From Spirulina sp034932185 (GTDB taxonomy: Bacteria > Cyanobacteriota > Cyanobacteriia > Cyanobacteriales > Spirulinaceae), in contig NZ_JAYGHW010000090.1 of assembly GCF_034932185.1 (NCBI RefSeq), positions 124,001 to 188,000 on the forward strand: a stretch of DNA of 64,000 bases. The letters are read 5' to 3'. This document shows, piece by piece, positions 51,196-58,617 of the stretch. Within the stretch, counting starts at the first letter, position 1; each line of letters begins with the position of its first letter. The position numbers and the translations under genes are program-made. The notes under the pieces were generated by a model that was not told the DNA's origin, did not search any database, and was given only the letters and a program-made list of their open reading frames with translations.

Positions 51196-52454
51196 AAAAG
51201 GCGAAGATTTTTTATTTTACGTTGCAGGATGAGCAAACCAAAGAGGAAAAGCTTGAATGGTTTGAACGGACAAGGTTTGAAGATATTCCGTTTGACCACA
51301 TTACGCCGGATCAGAAGGCGAATTGGATTAATTTAACGGATAATGATTTTGATGAGCTTTTACCGTTGATTGATAAGCAAGTTAAATCGGGGAAATCTGA
51401 GGAGGCAATTTTTCAGCTTTTCTCATCAGGTGTCAAAACTCAACGCGATGAATGGGTTTATGATTTTTCAAAAGATGCTTTAATTGAGCGAATGAAATAT
51501 TTTGTCGAGGTTTATCAAAGCAATCTCGGAAATAGCACGAAAGAAAAACTAGATATCAAGTGGGATGACGACTTAGTTAAATATTTAAAAAGGGGAATCA
51601 AAATATATTTTGATTGTTCATGTATTGTAAGATCACAATATCGACCATTTAGTAAACGCTTTATTTATTTCAATAAATATTTAAACGCGAGAACTTATCA
51701 ATGGTTTGATATTTTTCATGTAGAAAAATTTAACATTTCAATCGCCATCAATGTGGGAAATCCTGACTTTGCTTGTTTAGGCTCAGACCTTATATTTGAC
51801 TTAGCAAGTCTAAAATTTGGGAATGGAACTACTCAATGCCTCCCCCTTTACCGTTACGACAAAAACAGCAACCGGATCGACAACATCACCGATTGGGGCC
51901 TAAACCAAATTCAAACCCACTACAACGACCCCACGATCACCAAAGAAAACATCTTTCACTACACCTACGCCATCCTCCACCATCCCACCTACCGCACCAA
52001 ATACGAACTCAACCTCAAACGCGAATTTCCCCGCCTCCCCCTCTACCCCAACTTCCATCAATGGACAACCTGGGGCCAAACCCTCATGGAACTACACCTC
52101 AACTACGAAACCACCCAACCCCACCCCCTCCCCCAAATCCAAACCGCCACCAAACCCAACCCCAAACCCAAACTCAAAGCCGACAAAACCACCCACATCA
52201 TTACAATTGATGAAAACACCCAACTCCACAACATCCCCCCCCTCGCCTGGGCCTACAAACTCGGCAACCGCTCCGCCCTCGAATGGATCCTCGATCAATA
52301 CAAAGAAAAGAAACCCAAAGACCCCACCATCGCCCAACTCTTCAACACCTACAAATTCTCCGACTACAAAACCCAAGTTATTGACCTCCTCCAGCGCGTC
52401 TGCACCGTCAGCCTCCGCACCATGGAAATCATCCAAACCATGCCCACCGAATAA
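51192..52454 (+). CDS. type ISP-like restriction-modification enzyme, C-terminal part (specificity domain)
   Basis: 420 residues from ATG 51192; ATG 51186, two codons earlier, is also in frame. It starts with KAKIFYFTLQDEQTKEEKLEWF, which continues directly from the end of the N-terminal gene in single-chain relatives. The central SQYRPFSKRFIYFNKYLNART and later GNRSALEWILDQYK match the type ISP C-terminal specificity region. Frame and order agree with the N-terminal gene, so one ancestral gene of about 1000 codons is inferred. Third codon positions change sharply near 51840, from AT-rich to C-rich, which suggests a recombined 3' end. Confidence 0.8.
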   Translation: MKKAKIFYFTLQDEQTKEEKLEWFERTRFEDIPFDHITPDQKANWINLTDNDFDELLPLIDKQVKSGKSEEAIFQLFSSGVKTQRDEWVYDFSKDALIERMKYFVEVYQSNLGNSTKEKLDIKWDDDLVKYLKRGIKIYFDCSCIVRSQYRPFSKRFIYFNKYLNARTYQWFDIFHVEKFNISIAINVGNPDFACLGSDLIFDLASLKFGNGTTQCLPLYRYDKNSNRIDNITDWGLNQIQTHYNDPTITKENIFHYTYAILHHPTYRTKYELNLKREFPRLPLYPNFHQWTTWGQTLMELHLNYETTQPHPLPQIQTATKPNPKPKLKADKTTHIITIDENTQLHNIPPLAWAYKLGNRSALEWILDQYKEKKPKDPTIAQLFNTYKFSDYKTQVIDLLQRVCTVSLRTMEIIQTMPTE

Positions 52455-52466
52455 CCCCCAAAACCC

Positions 52467-52691
52467 ATGAACCTCGAAACCGAACTTTTCCGAATCTTTA
52501 CCAAACTCCCCGAACCCTTAAAACAAGAAATCTTAAACCATGCCCGCCAACTCCTAGAAAACCACTCAAAATCTAACCCCGTCGATGGTCATCAAAAAAA
52601 ACGCAGATCGGGCATACTTAAAGGCACATTTGTTTTACCCTTACCCGACGACTTCGACGATCCCCTCGAAGACTTTGAGGAGTATATGTAA
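52467..52691 (+). CDS. orphan DUF2281-type antitoxin
   Basis: 74 residues. LPEPLKQEILNHARQLLENHSK resembles the helical part of the antitoxin at 50552, and the last 22 residues (GTFVLPLPDDFDDPLEDFEEYM) are identical to it, though the codons differ at many third positions. No PIN toxin follows; the next gene is an ATPase. It starts 12 bases after the restriction-modification stop. It could neutralise the nested toxin, be the relic of a second pair, or have lost its toxin. Confidence 0.75.
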   Translation: MNLETELFRIFTKLPEPLKQEILNHARQLLENHSKSNPVDGHQKKRRSGILKGTFVLPLPDDFDDPLEDFEEYM

Positions 52692-52742
52692 TAACACCTA
52701 AAGTCCGCCCGCAAAACCCACCAACTTCCCAAATAATCCCCC

Positions 52743-53807
52743 ATGCTTAAATCACTCACAATTGAAAACTTTCGCTGCTTCCAAAACTTCGAGCTTCAAC
52801 AACTGGGTCAAATTAACCTACTCGTCGGCAAAAATAACAGCGGCAAAACCTCCATCCTTGAAGCCATTCAACTGCTTAAATCTCGATCCAACCTCGAACC
52901 ACTCCGGCAAATTATGCTCAACCGTGGCGAATATATCCTAAATGAGCGACGAAACAACCGTCGAGAATTAGATATTCGCCATCTTTTTCATGGTCATCAA
53001 ATCCATAAAAATAGCTATTTTTCAATATCCGCTAATAGTCAGGATCAGCAAGAAGCTATTCATTTTCTTGTAGAATCATCACCACAACTTAACTTATTTG
53101 AAGAATTTCAAGATTTAATTTTATCCATTGATTGGCTAGGAAGCCAACACCATTTTGAAATACCATTAACCTCCACAAGCTTACCCCTTAAACACTTTAG
53201 AGAAATCGATCCAAACCTTCAGCAATTGAATACCATTATCCAGTGGCTAACATCCTCCACATTGACAACCGAAAAAATGGTCGAATTTTTCAATGATATT
53301 GTTTTGACTCCTGAAGAAACAATCATCACAGCAGCATTACAGATTGTTGAGCCGAACATTGATAGAATTGCATCTCTTGTTTCTGCAAATCCAGATCAAT
53401 CTGGTTTAACCACTCGTTTTGTTGCTAAACTCAAAGATAGTGATGAACGCATTCCCATCGGTAGCATGGGAGATGGGATCTGGCGAATGCTAGGACTCAC
53501 ATTAGCCATGGTTAATGCTCGAAATGGCGTTCTATTGGTAGATGAAATTGATACTGGATTGCACTATAGTACAATGTCGGATATGTGGCGATTAATGAGC
53601 GAAACTGCTAAACGCCTCAATGTTCAAGTTTTCGCTACAACCCATAACAATGATTGCTGGCGAAGCCTTGCCACCATTGCTGATCATGAAAAATCCACTG
53701 AGTCTAACATTATCATTCACCGCATTGAAAAGGAAAAAAATCACAGCGTTGTCTTTACCGAAAAACAGATCATTATTGCTACTGAACATGATATTGAGGT
53801 GCGCTAA
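52743..53807 (+). CDS. OLD-like AAA/ABC ATPase of a two-gene defence-like module
   Basis: 354 residues. MLKSLTIENFRCFQNFELQQLG opens the OLD/RecF-like fold. Walker A GKNNSGKT is at 29-36. The signature-like GSMGDGIWRMLGL is at about 240-252. Walker B VLLVDEIDTGLHYS is at 263-276, and the H-loop is ATTHNND with H301. It carries no nuclease domain of its own; the TOPRIM function is supplied by the next gene, which starts at the base after this stop. Such split OLD arrangements and PARIS-like ATPases act in phage defence. It follows the restriction-modification operon and the orphan antitoxin in the same direction. Confidence 0.8.
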   Translation: MLKSLTIENFRCFQNFELQQLGQINLLVGKNNSGKTSILEAIQLLKSRSNLEPLRQIMLNRGEYILNERRNNRRELDIRHLFHGHQIHKNSYFSISANSQDQQEAIHFLVESSPQLNLFEEFQDLILSIDWLGSQHHFEIPLTSTSLPLKHFREIDPNLQQLNTIIQWLTSSTLTTEKMVEFFNDIVLTPEETIITAALQIVEPNIDRIASLVSANPDQSGLTTRFVAKLKDSDERIPIGSMGDGIWRMLGLTLAMVNARNGVLLVDEIDTGLHYSTMSDMWRLMSETAKRLNVQVFATTHNNDCWRSLATIADHEKSTESNIIIHRIEKEKNHSVVFTEKQIIIATEHDIEVR

Positions 53808-54476
53808 ATGATCAACAAAAACCACTCTAAAATCCTGCTTGTCGAGGGAGTAGAAGATCTTCGCATTATTCCCAAATTGATCGAAGCCAATGGTGTGCCG
53901 TGGGTAAAAGCAAAACAACCCGTCGTTTTCATTGATCCCTGCAACGGTTATGATAATTTAGTGAATCCAGACCTGATTGCTACCTGGTTACAAGCTTCTG
54001 GACTTTTGGCATTAGGGATCATCATTGATGCTGATGAGAACCCCGAAGAACGCTGGCAAAGTATTAGAAATGCAAGCTTAAATAATATTCCAGATTTACC
54101 CAAATCTTTACCAGAAGAAGGCTTGATTCACATAACTGCTCAAGGCATTCGTTTTGGAATTTGGATGATGCCCGATAACAAAATATGCGGGATGCTAGAA
54201 ACCTTCATCGCTTATATGATTCCCTCCACAGCCGAAGAACTGTGGCAATTTGCCCAAACTGTAACCCGTGAAGCCCAAACAAAAGGAGCGAAATTTAAAG
54301 CAGTGCATGAGGATAAAGCCAAAATTTACAGTTGGTTGGCTTGGCAAAATCCCCCAGGGCGGCAACTCCATCAAGCTATCAAACAGCGCATCCTCACGCC
54401 GCAAAATCCTGATGCTCAAAAATTTGTGACTTGGTTTAAAAAACTTTATCAACTAGAAAATGAGTCATCGCATTAA
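53808..54476 (+). CDS. DUF3226/TOPRIM-like protein, partner of the OLD-like ATPase
   Basis: 222 residues. ILLVEGVEDLRIIPKLIE near the start has the TOPRIM glutamate (E13), and LGIIIDADENPEERW has the DxD pair (D74, D76) expected for metal binding. IRFGIWMMPDNKICGMLETF matches the pattern seen in DUF3226 proteins. The start abuts the ATPase stop. The likely role is a nuclease or nuclease-like effector controlled by the ATPase. Confidence 0.72.
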   Translation: MINKNHSKILLVEGVEDLRIIPKLIEANGVPWVKAKQPVVFIDPCNGYDNLVNPDLIATWLQASGLLALGIIIDADENPEERWQSIRNASLNNIPDLPKSLPEEGLIHITAQGIRFGIWMMPDNKICGMLETFIAYMIPSTAEELWQFAQTVTREAQTKGAKFKAVHEDKAKIYSWLAWQNPPGRQLHQAIKQRILTPQNPDAQKFVTWFKKLYQLENESSH

Positions 54477-54483
54477 TTGGCAT

Positions 54484-54533
54484 GGGGGCGAAAAATTTTT
54501 GTGCCTCCGGCAGGCTTACGCCAACGCCTCTAC
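54484..54533. repeat. composite dispersed repeat, copy 1
   Basis: Left arm GGGCGAAAAATTTTT is joined to GTGCCTCCGGCAGGC, then TTACGCCAACGCC and TCTAC. An inverted near-identical copy lies at 58526-58576. It appears to be the GGGCGAAA palindrome with its right arm split by an insert. Confidence 0.85.
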
Positions 54534-54654
54534 ACAGATCAACGCTACCCCGAAAGTCTATTCGCAGCATGACAAAAACCAACAGCATCACAACTGACGC
54601 ACCCCATCCCCCCCTTGGGTATGATGGGAATATGCCGAAATTACCCATCCTCCT

Positions 54655-54921
54655 ATGCCTTGGTTTGTCAAAATTGAACAGGGAATCGTCGATCGCCCCA
54701 CCTTCGATCAATACGTTCCCGCCCATCGCGCCTACGTTGAGCAGTTAATCGCCCAAGGCCATCAGGCCAAAACCGGCTACTGGGCAGAATACGGGGGGGG
54801 AATGCTCCTGTTTTGGGCTAAATCCCGCGCTGAAGCAGAGGCGATCGCCGCCCAAGACCCCCTGATCCTCCATCAATGCGTTCGCTACGAACTCCATGAA
54901 TGGCGACTTGTGGTTGCCTAA
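54655..54921 (+). CDS. YciI-like family protein
   Basis: 88 residues of ferredoxin-like fold. MPWFVKIEQGIVDRPTFDQYVPAHRAYVEQLIAQG has the histidine and acidic pattern of YciI, followed by GGGMLLFWAKSRAEAEAIAAQDPLI, the conserved DP turn. Family members are small dimeric proteins, some with dehalogenase or decarboxylase-like activity; the substrate is unknown. Confidence 0.8.
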   Translation: MPWFVKIEQGIVDRPTFDQYVPAHRAYVEQLIAQGHQAKTGYWAEYGGGMLLFWAKSRAEAEAIAAQDPLILHQCVRYELHEWRLVVA

Positions 54922-55057
54922 ACCCCCCTAGATGTGCAGAGCGAGCCATTTCAGTTTTGACTGAATGTAAAATGATCTTAAAAGCCCTTTAAAATCGGGG
55001 ATGATCGCCTCACAATAGGGTTTAATCGGCCAAGCCTTCACCTCATATAGGAGTTCC

Positions 55058-55378
55058 ATGGATAACGAACAACAAGTCTACCGGATGCGATGCACCCTCA
55101 CCTTTGGTGATATTTATGGCCAAATTATTATTTGGCTCATTGTCATTTTTATCTCCCTGGCCACCACCCTCGCCATCTGGAGCAGTACCCGCCAAGCCTA
55201 TGCCTTTCTAACCATGGGGATTATTGTGGTGCTGTCGTTGCCCTTTTTGGTGTTCGCCTTCGTCACCACCCTCTTAAATCACATCGAATTTGTGCCTTTA
55301 GAAGAAGAAGCAAATACGAACCAACTCTCCCTCAATACACCCCGTCCCGCCAGCCAAAAACCCGCAACCGCCAGTTAG
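55058..55378 (+). CDS. two-pass membrane protein of unknown function
   Basis: 106 residues. RMRCTLTFGDIYGQ precedes two membrane helices (about 24-43 and 47-70), and a polar tail ends in RPASQKPATAS. AGGAG lies seven bases before the ATG. I do not recognise a named family. Confidence 0.6.
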   Translation: MDNEQQVYRMRCTLTFGDIYGQIIIWLIVIFISLATTLAIWSSTRQAYAFLTMGIIVVLSLPFLVFAFVTTLLNHIEFVPLEEEANTNQLSLNTPRPASQKPATAS

Positions 55379-55409
55379 CCCCCATGCCTCGCTTAAACCC
55401 CTAAAAAAT

Positions 55410-55427
55410 GGGGAGCCAACGGCTCCC
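55410..55427 (+). terminator. hairpin after the membrane-protein gene
   Basis: GGGAGCC-AAC-GGCTCCC, a seven-pair stem with a three-base loop, lies between convergent genes. There is no T-run directly after it, so it may act as a two-way barrier. Confidence 0.45.
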
Positions 55428-55447
55428 TATCTTAACCCTTGAGGATT

Positions 55448-55807
55448 CTATAAGAGTTTTTTCCCGTAGACACGGTGGGGAGATTGGGCAATTTGATTCT
55501 GAGCAGGTTCTGAGATTTGGGGTGAGTGACTTTTTTCCAGGACACAATAAATCCCCTGATAAATCAGTGCTTCTCGTTGGAGTTTTCGTTGGGCGGATTC
55601 GTGGGTAATGGGCGAAAAACCCAAAGGTTCATTCTCTTCACAAACAGCGTAGAGATTGGGAATCCGGCTTAAAACGTAAGCGAGGAGATCCGGGATTAAA
55701 TTACAGGATCGAAAGCGTTCTTGGACAGGTTTGGGCTGCTCGGCAAGAATATACTCAATATCATCTTGCACCAACAGGTGAGTCCTATTGACCAAGGTTT
55801 TTCCCAT
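55448..55807 (-). CDS. ComFB-family protein
   Basis: 119 residues. HLLVQDDIEYILAEQPKPVQER and LIPDLLAYVLSRIPNLYAVCEENE carry the ComFB pattern (LL..E.E.. then AYxLxRxPxLY). ComFB proteins in cyanobacteria have been linked to competence and motility and to binding of cyclic dinucleotides; whether this one binds them is inference. The C-terminal 45 residues are variable. Stands alone. Confidence 0.65.
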   Translation of the reverse strand: MGKTLVNRTHLLVQDDIEYILAEQPKPVQERFRSCNLIPDLLAYVLSRIPNLYAVCEENEPLGFSPITHESAQRKLQREALIYQGIYCVLEKSHSPQISEPAQNQIAQSPHRVYGKKLL

Positions 55808-55960
55808 TACGTTTTTCCTCCAGACCGGAAATAGTCTGAATTACAGCATCATTAACTGAGTATTATAGGGGGAAGGGGGCCTTCCCCACAGGCAGAAATT
55901 GCGGAAAAATGTTGGCGTGATCTTTATCACAAAGACACTTTTCAAAGTGAGTATTTATGC

Positions 55961-56476
55961 TTATCGAATATTATTGGTTGCCAGGGGCCGGGGGGCCGGC
56001 GGGGCAGGGCGTTGGCTGCGGCGAAGACTCTGGCGGGCCATAGCGATAGTTTGAGGAAAAACGCCGACAATATTACCTAATACTTCGTCGGGAATTTCGG
56101 CGATCGCCCGCCCCCCAAAATATTGCTGCATCATCACCACAATCCGCCGCCCCCGCTTGAGCGGAACGGGACAATCCACCGCCTTGCGCGTCGCTTCAAT
56201 CCACTGACTCCGGGCATGAAACGCTTGATACTTGCGCTGGAAATTTTCAGGATAGGTGAGGGCCACATTCCCCAACGGGATTAAACGCGCACAGTCCAAA
56301 TCCACCACCCCCCCCACCAGCGCACCGGGGCCCACCACTTCCGCATAATGAGGATGGCAAATAATCATGCCATTGCCCTTCCTTGCCTTGACATAAAAAA
56401 CTTGACCGCTCCGCAGTTGGTTGAGAACCTGTGTCGGGCGAAAGAGGGGGTTAGGGGTAAGTGCTCGCTGTAACAT
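55961..56476 (-). CDS. conserved protein of unknown function
   Basis: 171 residues, basic, without signal peptide or membrane helix. FYVKARKGNGMIICHPHYAEVVGPG begins a beta-rich first half. GRRIVVMMQQYFGGRAIAEIPDEVLGNIVGVFPQTIAMARQSLRR follows as a helical second half, then a Pro-rich tail. I do not recognise the family. Confidence 0.5.
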   Translation of the reverse strand: MLQRALTPNPLFRPTQVLNQLRSGQVFYVKARKGNGMIICHPHYAEVVGPGALVGGVVDLDCARLIPLGNVALTYPENFQRKYQAFHARSQWIEATRKAVDCPVPLKRGRRIVVMMQQYFGGRAIAEIPDEVLGNIVGVFPQTIAMARQSLRRSQRPAPPAPRPLATNNIR

Positions 56477-56784
56477 GATTCGTGGGGGGGAGCAGGAAGA
56501 TTTTGTGAACTTTGTTAAAAAATCCTAACAACTCTATTTTAAAAGCTCTCACCAAAAAAAAAGACCGCAAATTTGGCGATTTTCTGAAAAAGAGCCGGTA
56601 GCAAAAAGCACATCGGCTCTCCGCATATTTAGGGAGAAAAATTCAGACAATGGGCAGATGCAAAGATGTATCGTTGACATCAATGTGATTTTAACCCAAC
56701 TCCCCCCCACTGTCAGCAGTCTTGTCGAAGAGGGAAGGATCAGGGGATGATGGGACTATTGCGCTCAAAGATAGACTCAAGCTT
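56477..56784. other. intergenic region upstream of rnz
   Basis: About 308 bases between divergent genes. AT-rich at the left, with one stem AGAGCCG...CGGCTCT (56591-56620, 16-base loop). The rnz frame stays open up to a TTG at 56722, but that part is not family-like. No RNA gene recognised. Confidence 0.4.
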
Positions 56785-57732
56785 GTGGATGTAACCTTTT
56801 TAGGAACCAGTTCCGGTGTGCCGACGCGATCGCGCAATGTTTCTAGCGTTGCCGTTCGTCTGCCCCAACGGGCCGAGGTGTGGCTCTTTGACTGTGGCGA
56901 AGGCACACAGCACCAACTCCTGCGCAGCGATATCCGCCCCTCCCAAATCCGCCGCATCTTCATCACCCATATGCATGGGGATCACATCTATGGCCTGATG
57001 GGTTTAATCGCCAGTTGTGGCCTGGCCGGTACGGGCCAAACCATCGACATTTACGGCCCCCCCGGTTTAAAGGACTACATTGCCACCGCCAGCAAATATT
57101 CCTATATGGATATTGGCCGGCGGGTGAATGTCCATCCAGTTACACCAGGGCTAGTTTATGAAGATGCAGAATTTCAAGTCACCTGCGCTCTGTTAACCCA
57201 TCGTATCCCTGCCCACGGCTACCGACTGGCGGAAAAAGACCGCCCGGGCCGGTTTCGGGTTGAGGAGGCCACCGCCCTCGGCATTCCCCCCGGCCCCCTC
57301 TACGGCGCATTAAAACAGGGCAAAACCGTCACCCTCGAAGATGGCCGCCGGATTAATGGTGCGGATTTGTGTGATCTGCCGGAAACGGGGCGGAGCATGG
57401 TCTACTGTACTGATACTGTGTTTTGTGACAATGCCGTGGAACTGGCCAAAGGGGCCGATGTGTTGATCCATGAGGCTACCTTTGCCCATGAGGATGCTCA
57501 GATGGCCTTCGATCGCCTCCATTCCACTTCCACCATGGCCGCCCAAGTGGCCTACCTCGCCCAAGTACAGCAATTAATCCTCACCCATTTCAGCCCCCGC
57601 TATGCCCCCGGCAACCCGATTCAATTGGGGGATCTCTTGACCGAAGCCCAAGCAATTTTTCCCAATACATTTCTAGCCAAGGATTTTCTCACCCATAGCA
57701 TCCCCCGCCATCGTCTCGCGGCTGAGGCTTAA
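56785..57732 (+). CDS. rnz: ribonuclease Z
   Basis: Removes 3' trailers from tRNA precursors lacking encoded CCA. 315 residues from a GTG at 56785, chosen because the protein then begins VDVTFLGTSSGVPTRSRNVSS, as in the family. An in-frame TTG at 56722 would add 21 unconserved residues. The zinc motif THMHGDH has H62, H64, D66 and H67; later motifs are TDTVFCDN, HEATFAHED and LTHFSPRY. GPLYGALKQGKTV belongs to the exosite region of the short form. The 3' end overlaps the convergent ccdA gene by four bases. Confidence 0.96.
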   Translation: MDVTFLGTSSGVPTRSRNVSSVAVRLPQRAEVWLFDCGEGTQHQLLRSDIRPSQIRRIFITHMHGDHIYGLMGLIASCGLAGTGQTIDIYGPPGLKDYIATASKYSYMDIGRRVNVHPVTPGLVYEDAEFQVTCALLTHRIPAHGYRLAEKDRPGRFRVEEATALGIPPGPLYGALKQGKTVTLEDGRRINGADLCDLPETGRSMVYCTDTVFCDNAVELAKGADVLIHEATFAHEDAQMAFDRLHSTSTMAAQVAYLAQVQQLILTHFSPRYAPGNPIQLGDLLTEAQAIFPNTFLAKDFLTHSIPRHRLAAEA

Positions 57733-58457
57733 ACCAAACGGGATAACAGCGAAAACACGCCAAAACCAATTAAAACCACACCGCTTACCGGATTAATCCA
57801 CCCCGACCACCGCCGTAAACTGAGCAATTGCTTCACCGTCCCGGTGAACGTTCCCGCTAACACCAACGGCAACACATAACCCAAGGCATAGGCTAACAAC
57901 AACACTGCACCCAGGGCTAAATTTTGCCGACTCCCTACCCAAGCTAATAATGTGGCTAAAACCGGCGTGCTACAGGGAGAGGCTACTAAGCCAAACGTTA
58001 GCCCCAAGAGGTACGATCGCACCCCCGTCGGCAGATGCTCCCCAATCCAAGCCCCCCCGCCCCAATTGGGCCAGCGCAGGGGGATAATTTCCAGTAAATT
58101 TAAACCCATGAGAATGGCGATCGCACTCACCGCCAAAGGCAACCCCACCCCCACCTGGCCATAAACCCGCCCCAAACCCGCCGCCGCTATCCCCAACCCC
58201 GCCAACGTCGTCGCCAACCCCAGGGCAAACCAAGCCGATTGCACCAACGCCACTCCTCGCCCTTGGGATTCATAGCCGCCAATATAGGCGATCGTAATCG
58301 GCAACATGGAGAGCATACAAGGGGTGAGGCTTGTTAAGAGTCCCGCTAAAAAAATCAGCGACACACTCAAGATCGTGATGTGATCCAATTGGGCTGTGAC
58401 CAATTGATTGGCGTATTGGGAGAGGGTATAAAGCTGAGTTTGGAGGGTTTCCAGCAT
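57729..58457 (-). CDS. ccdA: cytochrome c biogenesis protein CcdA
   Basis: Carries reducing power across the thylakoid or plasma membrane to the apocytochrome c haem-ligation pathway (System II in cyanobacteria). 242 residues with six predicted membrane helices. The two redox cysteines are C47 in LTSLTPCMLSMLP and C162 in LVASPCSTPVLAT, each in the conserved Pro-Cys context. No CcsB/CcsA gene is adjacent in the window. Confidence 0.93.
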   Translation of the reverse strand: MLETLQTQLYTLSQYANQLVTAQLDHITILSVSLIFLAGLLTSLTPCMLSMLPITIAYIGGYESQGRGVALVQSAWFALGLATTLAGLGIAAAGLGRVYGQVGVGLPLAVSAIAILMGLNLLEIIPLRWPNWGGGAWIGEHLPTGVRSYLLGLTFGLVASPCSTPVLATLLAWVGSRQNLALGAVLLLAYALGYVLPLVLAGTFTGTVKQLLSLRRWSGWINPVSGVVLIGFGVFSLLSRLV

Positions 58458-58525
58458 GGATAGAGGGGTAAGGGGTAGGAATATCGTAGCTTGGGGAATG
58501 GGGAATGGGTTTAATTCAGGATTCC

Positions 58526-58576
58526 GTAGGGGCGTTGGCGTAAGCCTGCCGGAGGCACAAAAATTTTTCGCCCTCC
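58526..58576. repeat. composite dispersed repeat, copy 2 (inverted)
   Basis: Reverse complement of the element at 54484-54533, differing at only a few positions. It lies between ccdA and the TpsB gene. Confidence 0.85.
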
Positions 58577-58617
58577 ACCAAATTTTCGCTGTCTAGATCG
58601 TGAATTGTGGCAATTGT

